The notes under the pieces are model-generated. The model had not been told where the DNA came from and ran no database searches. It was given only the letters and a program-made list of their open reading frames with translations. The position numbers and the translations under genes were made by a program. Below are positions 8,984 through 13,057 of a stretch of DNA of 13,057 bases, piece by piece. Source of the stretch: DASWIG01 sp965371445 (GTDB lineage Bacteria; Acidobacteriota; Thermoanaerobaculia; Multivoradales; J023). Where the stretch lies: positions 1 through 13,057 of the forward strand of contig CBDUYN010000239.1 of NCBI GenBank assembly GCA_965371445.1, given 5' to 3'. How positions within the stretch are numbered: the first letter of the stretch is position 1; every line of letters begins with the position of its first letter.

Positions 8984-9733
8984 TCAGGAAGCCTTGGTGC
9001 GGTCGAGGGCGAGCATGCCGCAGACCAGCCAGCCGCAGGTGAAGAGCACGAAAAAGGCGATCGTACCGACCTCCACCAGCCCCCGCGTCAGGGTCTCGAA
9101 GTGGTCGGCGATCGACAGGCTCGCCATCACCTGCTCGGTGTAGCCGCCGAGCCGCGCGCCGATCGCCTCCAGCGACTGCGGGAGGCCGACGATCAGAAAA
9201 AGCGTCGTCGCGGCCGTGCCAAGGATGAAAGCCACCACCTGGTTCTTGGTGATCGCCGAAAACAGCATGCCGATGGCGAGATAACAGCCGGCGAGGAGGA
9301 CGCATCCGAGGTAGCCTGTCGCAATCACGCCCCAGTCGGGATCGCCCAACCGGGCGACCTGAAAGACGAGCGGCGCAGTCAGCAGGAGCGAGAAGCCGAG
9401 GAACGACCAGCCGGCGAGGAACTTGCCGACGTAGGAAGCCTCCAGCGTCAGCGGCAGGGTGAAGAGAAGCTCCACGGTCCCGGTCTTTTTCTCCTCGGCC
9501 CACAGCCGCATGGCCACCGCCGGCACCAGGACGACGAAGACCCACGGCACGTAGGTGAAAAACGAGTCGAGGCTCGCCTGGCGCAGCTCGAGGAAACGGC
9601 CGAAGTCGCGCGAGAGCGCCAGCCAGCCACTCGAGACGAGGAAGATCACGATGAAGATGTAGCCCAGGGGCGAAGAGAAATACCCCTTGAACTCCCGCTT
9701 GAAGACGGCTTTCAATCCGGTGAAACGACTCAT
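8984..9733 (-). CDS. ABC-2 type permease, GldF-like
   Basis: The product is 249 aa. It starts VFKREFKGYFSSPLGYIF, the usual entry of ABC-2/GldF permeases with a cytoplasmic 'KREF..yF.sP.gYi' stretch before the first helix. About six hydrophobic segments follow. Between the second and third is MRLWAEEKKTGTVELLFTLP, the cytoplasmic coupling region of this family ('aeE...gT.ElLlt.P'), which contacts the ATPase. The length is normal for GldF-type half-size permeases. ATG 9733 overlaps the ATPase stop by 4 bp (ATGA) and has GGAGG upstream inside the ATPase gene. It would form the membrane channel or core with the ATPase upstream and the GldG-like and DUF4340 proteins downstream. The transported substrate is unknown. 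Confidence 0.92.
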   Translation of the reverse strand: MSRFTGLKAVFKREFKGYFSSPLGYIFIVIFLVSSGWLALSRDFGRFLELRQASLDSFFTYVPWVFVVLVPAVAMRLWAEEKKTGTVELLFTLPLTLEASYVGKFLAGWSFLGFSLLLTAPLVFQVARLGDPDWGVIATGYLGCVLLAGCYLAIGMLFSAITKNQVVAFILGTAATTLFLIVGLPQSLEAIGARLGGYTEQVMASLSIADHFETLTRGLVEVGTIAFFVLFTCGWLVCGMLALDRTKAS

Positions 9734-10842
9734 GTCGCGATGCCCTCCGTGACCTTGCGGAAAAGGTCCGCGAGGCGCCCTTCCTGGAGATGGACGCTCT
9801 GCACCGGCTCGTCCTTGACCACCTTCAGGAGGTCGGCCAGGTGGTTCTCGCCCCCCAACGGGTAGATGTCGATGGCGTGGGCCGAGCGCCGGTCGACTTT
9901 CTTGCACCACGGCTCGCCGGCGATTCGTTCGACCAGCTCCGGGTTCTCCTGCTGGAGGCTCAGCCGGATGACGTTGTGGTTGGGTGCCTGGGTGATGAGC
10001 TCGTCCGGGGTCGAGTCGACCAGGATCTTGCCCTGGGAGATGATCATCGCCCGGTTGCAGATCGCCTCGACCTCTTCGAGGATGTGGGTCGAGAGCACGA
10101 TCGACTTCTGCGGCGAGAGCTTCGAGATCAGCTCTTGGACCATGGCCTTCTGGTTGGGGTCGAGCCCGTCGGTGGGCTCGTCGAGGATCAGGACCTGGGG
10201 ATCGTGGATCAGCGCCTGGGCGAGGCCGACGCGGCGCTTGTATCCCTTCGACAGGGTCTCGATCGTCTGGTGGACGACCTCACGCAGGCCGGTCATCTCG
10301 ACCACCCGGGTGATCGCGGCCTGGACGTCCGGAACCGCCCGCGCCTCGGCGATGAACTCGAGGAAGCCCTCGACGGTCATCTCGCCGTAGGCCGGCGCGT
10401 TCTCGGGCAGGTAGCCTATCTTCTGCCGGGCGGCGAGGGAATCGTTCGCGACGTCGTGGCCGCAGACGCTCATGCGCCCCGCGTCGGGCTCGAGGAAGCC
10501 CGTCACGAGCCGCATGGCCGTCGTCTTGCCGGCGCCGTTCGGTCCCAGAAAGCCCAGGATCTCGCCGCGCCGCACCGAGAAGCTGATGCCGTCGACGGCG
10601 CGGATGGGTCCATAGTGCTTGACGAGGCCCTCGACCTCGATCAGGACCTCGCCGTCCGGCTGGTCCGCGGCTTCGTCTTCGGGCTCGTCCGCGTCTTCGA
10701 CGTTCGCCGCGTCTTCGACGCGGGGTTCTTTCTCGGTCGTGGGGGTTTCGGCCCGGGTCGCTGGCCGCGGGGCCTCCTCCTCCGGCGGCGGGCTTGTGCC
10801 GAGCACGACTGCTGCTTCCGATCGGTTACCGTTACTCTCCAT
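9730..10842 (-). CDS. ABC transporter ATP-binding protein, GldA-like, with acidic N-terminal tail
   Basis: The product is 370 aa. Residues 66-290 form a complete ABC ATPase: Walker A GPNGAGKTT (100-108), a Q-loop region where GYLPEN stands in place of a canonical Gln stretch as in many ABC-2 ATPases, signature LSKGYKRRV (197-205), Walker B VLILDEP with Asp221/Glu222, a D-loop (GLDP) and H-loop His253. A C-terminal domain of about 80 residues follows, common in GldA/NatA-like ATPases. The first 64 residues are a low-complexity tail rich in Glu, Asp, Pro and Ala that the family does not normally have. The start at ATG 10842 follows AGAGGG by 5 nt. It is the first gene of the operon and hydrolyses ATP at the cytoplasmic face to drive the permease encoded next. 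Confidence 0.95.
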   Translation of the reverse strand: MESNGNRSEAAVVLGTSPPPEEEAPRPATRAETPTTEKEPRVEDAANVEDADEPEDEAADQPDGEVLIEVEGLVKHYGPIRAVDGISFSVRRGEILGFLGPNGAGKTTAMRLVTGFLEPDAGRMSVCGHDVANDSLAARQKIGYLPENAPAYGEMTVEGFLEFIAEARAVPDVQAAITRVVEMTGLREVVHQTIETLSKGYKRRVGLAQALIHDPQVLILDEPTDGLDPNQKAMVQELISKLSPQKSIVLSTHILEEVEAICNRAMIISQGKILVDSTPDELITQAPNHNVIRLSLQQENPELVERIAGEPWCKKVDRRSAHAIDIYPLGGENHLADLLKVVKDEPVQSVHLQEGRLADLFRKVTEGIAT

Positions 10843-11052
10843 CGATTCCCTCTTCTGAGCGGCGTCCTAAGATCGTCTGGCGTCCCCGAAAGAGACCCGG
10901 ACTGGGCAAAAACGACTCGCCGCGCGCCAGATTGACACACCCACGGCGCCCCGGTACCCCGGAAAGACGCGCCTGCGGGCGTCGCGGCTCGGACTCGACA
11001 GTCCTTCTAGCAGATTGTGTGCCAGGATTTCTCCAGGCGGGCGTCTTTGGCT

Positions 11053-11058
11053 TAAGAT
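11053..11058 (+). promoter_or_regulatory. Candidate -10 element just before the receiver-DUF4388 gene
   Basis: TAAGAT matches four of six -10 positions, including the first two and the last. Its end is only 10 nt before ATG 11069, so transcription would start within a few bases of the start codon, giving a leaderless or near-leaderless mRNA. That agrees with the lack of a Shine-Dalgarno before this gene. A 17-bp spacer leads to TCTCCA, a poor -35 match. Confidence 0.3.
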
Positions 11059-11068
11059 ACGCCGCGTC

Positions 11069-12193
11069 ATGAAGGTCCTCCTGGTCGAAGACGAGCCTAC
11101 CCTGCGCGACGCGCTCAAGAGCGGTCTCAGCCTGTCGTTCCCGACGTTCGAGATTGAGGCGGTGGAGAGTGCCGAGGCGGCCGAGGAAAAAATCGACGGC
11201 AATTTCTCCCCGCGGCTCGTGATCAGCGACGTGCGGCTCCCCGGCAAGAGCGGCGTCGACCTGGTGCTCGACCTGCAGGACCTGCTGGTAGAGACCCAGT
11301 TCATCCTGATGAGCGCCTACACGGCGCCCGAGGCTCTGGAACGGATCCGCCCGCATCGGATGCTGCGCTTCCTGCAGAAGCCCTTCGAGCTGGGCCTCCT
11401 GATCAAGGAGGTGCAGTCGGCTTTCGTCAAGGACCAGTTCTCGGGGACCCACCGGCGCATCACCTTCGTCGACGTCCTCCAGATGCTCAACATGGCGAAG
11501 CGCACGGCGCGTCTCGGGATCCGCGGCGTGCAGAGCGAGGAGATCGGCGCCATCTACGTCGTCGCCGGCGAGGTCCACCACGCCGAGCTCGGCGAGACCG
11601 AGGGCCTCGACGCGTTTCGGGCTCTCTGCGCCAGCTCCGAGGCGCTGTTTCGGGTGAAGTCCGACGTCCAGTCGCCGCGCCAGACGATCGATATGGTCTT
11701 CAACCTGCTCCTGATGGACGCCTTGGGCGAGGAGGACGAAGATTCCACCGAGGAGGTCTTCGCCTCCACCGAGACCGTCCGGGAAAGCCTCGACGCCCTT
11801 TGCCGGGAGATGGTCGAGGGCTTGCCCGAAGCGGTCGCCGCCGCCGTTTTCGACCTGGTGTCGCGCGAGTGCCTGGGGAGCTGTTGGAGCGCCTCGTTTC
11901 CCGAGAGCCACACGGCGGCCATGTCGCGCCTCGCGGAGCACGTCTTCCGCGGCTCCGAGATGGAGGCGGTCGCCGAGATCATGGTGCCCGCCGTGCCGAA
12001 GCGTCCCGCGCCGCTCACCGAGGTGCAGCTGAAATCCGACGCTTTTTGCCACTGCCTGGCGCGCCTCGCGGGACAGGAGACGGTGGTCTGGCTCGCCCTC
12101 GACGCCGCGGCCTCCCCCGGGATGGGGTGGGCCGTCCTGCGGATGGCCTCTTCGAAGATGGGGCCGCTCGCCGCGGCCCGAAAGGGACGGTGA
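11069..12193 (+). CDS. Response-regulator receiver fused to DUF4388 and an uncharacterised C-terminal domain
   Basis: The product is 374 aa. Residues 1-120 are a complete receiver domain: MKVLLVEDEP (acidic pocket Glu7/Asp8), phospho-acceptor Asp54 in ISDVRLPGKSG, Ser82 in LMSAYT and Lys104 in QKPFE. Residues about 124-217 resemble DUF4388 (PatA-like N-terminal domain), with FSGTHRRITFVDVLQMLNM and IYVVAGEVHHAELGETEG. Then come an acidic linker and about 130 residues that I do not recognise with certainty; the WLALDAAASPGMGWAVLRM end is reminiscent of a degenerate roadblock/LC7 fold. There is no DNA-binding domain, so it probably signals by protein contact. ATG 11069 is chosen because the receiver begins exactly there; no clear Shine-Dalgarno is present. 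It overlaps the DUF420 gene by one base. The cognate kinase is unknown. Confidence 0.9.
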   Translation: MKVLLVEDEPTLRDALKSGLSLSFPTFEIEAVESAEAAEEKIDGNFSPRLVISDVRLPGKSGVDLVLDLQDLLVETQFILMSAYTAPEALERIRPHRMLRFLQKPFELGLLIKEVQSAFVKDQFSGTHRRITFVDVLQMLNMAKRTARLGIRGVQSEEIGAIYVVAGEVHHAELGETEGLDAFRALCASSEALFRVKSDVQSPRQTIDMVFNLLLMDALGEEDEDSTEEVFASTETVRESLDALCREMVEGLPEAVAAAVFDLVSRECLGSCWSASFPESHTAAMSRLAEHVFRGSEMEAVAEIMVPAVPKRPAPLTEVQLKSDAFCHCLARLAGQETVVWLALDAAASPGMGWAVLRMASSKMGPLAAARKGR

Positions 12194-12639
12194 TGGACCC
12201 CAAGCTCGCCTTCTGGACCGCGGCTTTGCCCTTGTTTACCGCTATCGTCGCCACCGCCTTCGCCGGCTGGCGCGCGATCCGCCGCCAGGACGTCCAGGCC
12301 CACAAGCGGTGGATGAATACGACGGTCGTCCTGGTGCTCCTCTTCCTCGCTTCCTACGTCGCCAAGGTCTTCGTCCTCGGCAAGGAGGAGCTCGATCTGT
12401 GGAGCTCCGGGGCACGGGCCGTCTTGTGGACGCACGAGACTTTTGTCCTGGCGATGATCGTCGCCGGGACGATCGCGCGCCTCCTGGCGCGCAAGCTCGA
12501 CCCGGACGGAAGCGTCGCCGAGGGTCCGCGGACGCGGGCTCGTCATCGCGGGGCGGGACGCGCAGCGATCGTCGCCTCGGCTCTCGGCCTTTTGACGGCG
12601 ATCCTGGTGCTCGTCGGGATGTATCTGCGGGCGGGGTAG
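12193..12639 (+). CDS. DUF420-family small membrane protein
   Basis: The product is 148 aa with four hydrophobic segments, near residues 7-26, 43-62, 80-97 and 123-144. Conserved-type features of DUF420 (YozB/CtaM-like) are visible: AHKRWM with His37, WTHETFV with His81 and RHRGAGR with His118. These histidines at the membrane edges fit the family's proposed link to haem; CtaM of Staphylococcus aureus is needed for haem A oxidase assembly. Whether this protein has that role is an inference, since no cytochrome oxidase gene is nearby. ATG 12193 shares one base with the TGA of the receiver gene (TGATG), and AAGGGA lies 5 nt before it, so the two genes are probably translationally coupled. No terminator follows; the repeat array starts about 40 bp after the stop. 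Confidence 0.85.
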   Translation: MDPKLAFWTAALPLFTAIVATAFAGWRAIRRQDVQAHKRWMNTTVVLVLLFLASYVAKVFVLGKEELDLWSSGARAVLWTHETFVLAMIVAGTIARLLARKLDPDGSVAEGPRTRARHRGAGRAAIVASALGLLTAILVLVGMYLRAG

Positions 12640-12681
12640 ACCACTACGACACACCCGATGGGCGAATGCGGCAGTCCAGGT

Positions 12682-13057
12682 ACACGGTGAGCGTCCTCGG
12701 CTCCCTTTCCCGGGACCCGGGAGAGAGGGGTGAGCCTTTCGGGTGCCGTTCCCGGGACCCGAAAAGGGGTCCTGAGAAACCCGGGTAGCGCTTCCGGGAC
12801 CCGGAAATCAGGGTGAGCCTTTCAGGCCGCGTTCCCGGGCTCCGGGAAGAGCACCTGAGGAATCCGGGTGCCGTTTCCGGGACCCGGAAATCAGGGGTGA
12901 GCTTTTTGGGTGCCGTCCCCGGGACCCGGGAAGGGCACCTGAGAAATCCGGATGGCATTTCCGGGACCCGGGAAGGGGACCTGAGAAATCGGGATAGTAT
13001 TTCCGGGACCCGGGAAGGGCACCTGAGAAATCCGGATGGCATTTCCGGGACCCGGGA
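12682..13057. repeat. Tandem array of 42-bp units with dyad cores, cut by the right edge
   Basis: Nine units are visible, starting at 12682, 12724, 12766, 12808, 12849, 12891, 12933, 12975 and 13017. All are 42 bp except the fourth (41 bp); the last lacks its final base at the window end. Each holds a GC-rich core of the type CCGGGACCCGG with inverted symmetry. Examples are the perfect 8+1+8 dyad TTTCCGGGACCCGGAAA at 12874-12890 and 7+1+7 at 12792-12806. Between cores there are two spacer types: one with CCTGAGAAATCCGG (A) and one with GGTGAGCCTTTCGGG (B). Their order is B-B-A-B-A-B-A-A-A. The left units are the most diverged, and the seventh and ninth are identical over all 41 visible bases. 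This 418-bp stretch after the DUF420 gene holds no convincing gene. The family and function of the repeat are not known to me. Confidence 0.95.

Noticed and set aside
8970..9545. N-terminal extension of the GldG-like protein to 883 residues
   Set aside because: The added part is a shadow of the permease gene, and a strong Shine-Dalgarno marks ATG 8969.
10932..10937. Perfect TTGACA as a -35 element for the receiver gene
   Set aside because: At 17-bp spacing the matching -10 is TACCCC, which is poor, and the site is about 130 bp from the start codon.
10991..11004. Small hairpin GGACT-CGAC-AGTCC as a terminator or operator
   Set aside because: The stem is only 5 bp, there is no T-run, and it sits between divergent genes where no terminator is expected; chance is a sufficient explanation.
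12644..13042. Long open frame on the minus strand through the repeat array, encoding 14-residue repeats of the type MPSGFLRCPSRVPE
   Set aside because: A 42-bp period keeps any stop-free frame open without selection. The 41-bp unit at 12808 shifts the repeat phase in the middle, and there is no Shine-Dalgarno or known domain. If the array continues with a strong start to the right, this should be revisited.
12682..13057. CRISPR array
   Set aside because: The sequences between the cores are themselves repeated in two classes, and no cas gene is nearby.

Overview
The window comes from a high-GC bacterial chromosome and carries eight protein genes plus a repeat array that runs off the right edge. 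No rRNA, tRNA, transposase or phage gene was seen. The gene content fits Acidobacteriota (Thermoanaerobaculia-like) or a myxobacterium-like lineage: a 2TM-domain SpoIIE-type phosphatase, a receiver-DUF4388 protein, a GldG/DUF4340 ABC operon and a long-form pyruvate, phosphate dikinase. The lineage is inferred from gene families, not from a marker gene.

Left part (1-5891). A membrane-anchored serine phosphatase gene on the minus strand is cut by the left edge. It is divergent from ppdK, which encodes pyruvate, phosphate dikinase (GTG start at 1256, strong Shine-Dalgarno). After a 46-bp gap, on the same strand, comes an orphan sensor histidine kinase with about ten predicted membrane helices. 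Its 3' end overlaps the next, convergent operon by 38 bp.

Middle part (5854-10842, minus strand). This is a tight four-gene operon, read from right to left: ABC ATPase with an acidic N-terminal tail, ABC-2 type permease, GldG-like auxiliary protein, and DUF4340 protein. Two junctions are 4-bp stop/start overlaps and the third is a 14-bp gap holding a strong Shine-Dalgarno. Together they should form one membrane complex of the Gld type. The substrate is unknown and no other gliding gene is nearby.

Right part (10843-13057). A 226-bp divergent intergenic region separates the ABC operon from a plus-strand pair: a receiver-DUF4388 regulator and, overlapping it by one base, a small DUF420 membrane protein. 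After that the sequence becomes a tandem array of 42-bp units, nine visible, each with a GC-rich dyad core. Two unit types are interspersed, and the last complete unit pattern points to recent 84-bp duplication.

The phosphatase, the kinase and the receiver protein are three signalling proteins within 12 kb, but nothing in the sequence shows that they act on each other. The least explained element is the 42-bp repeat array.
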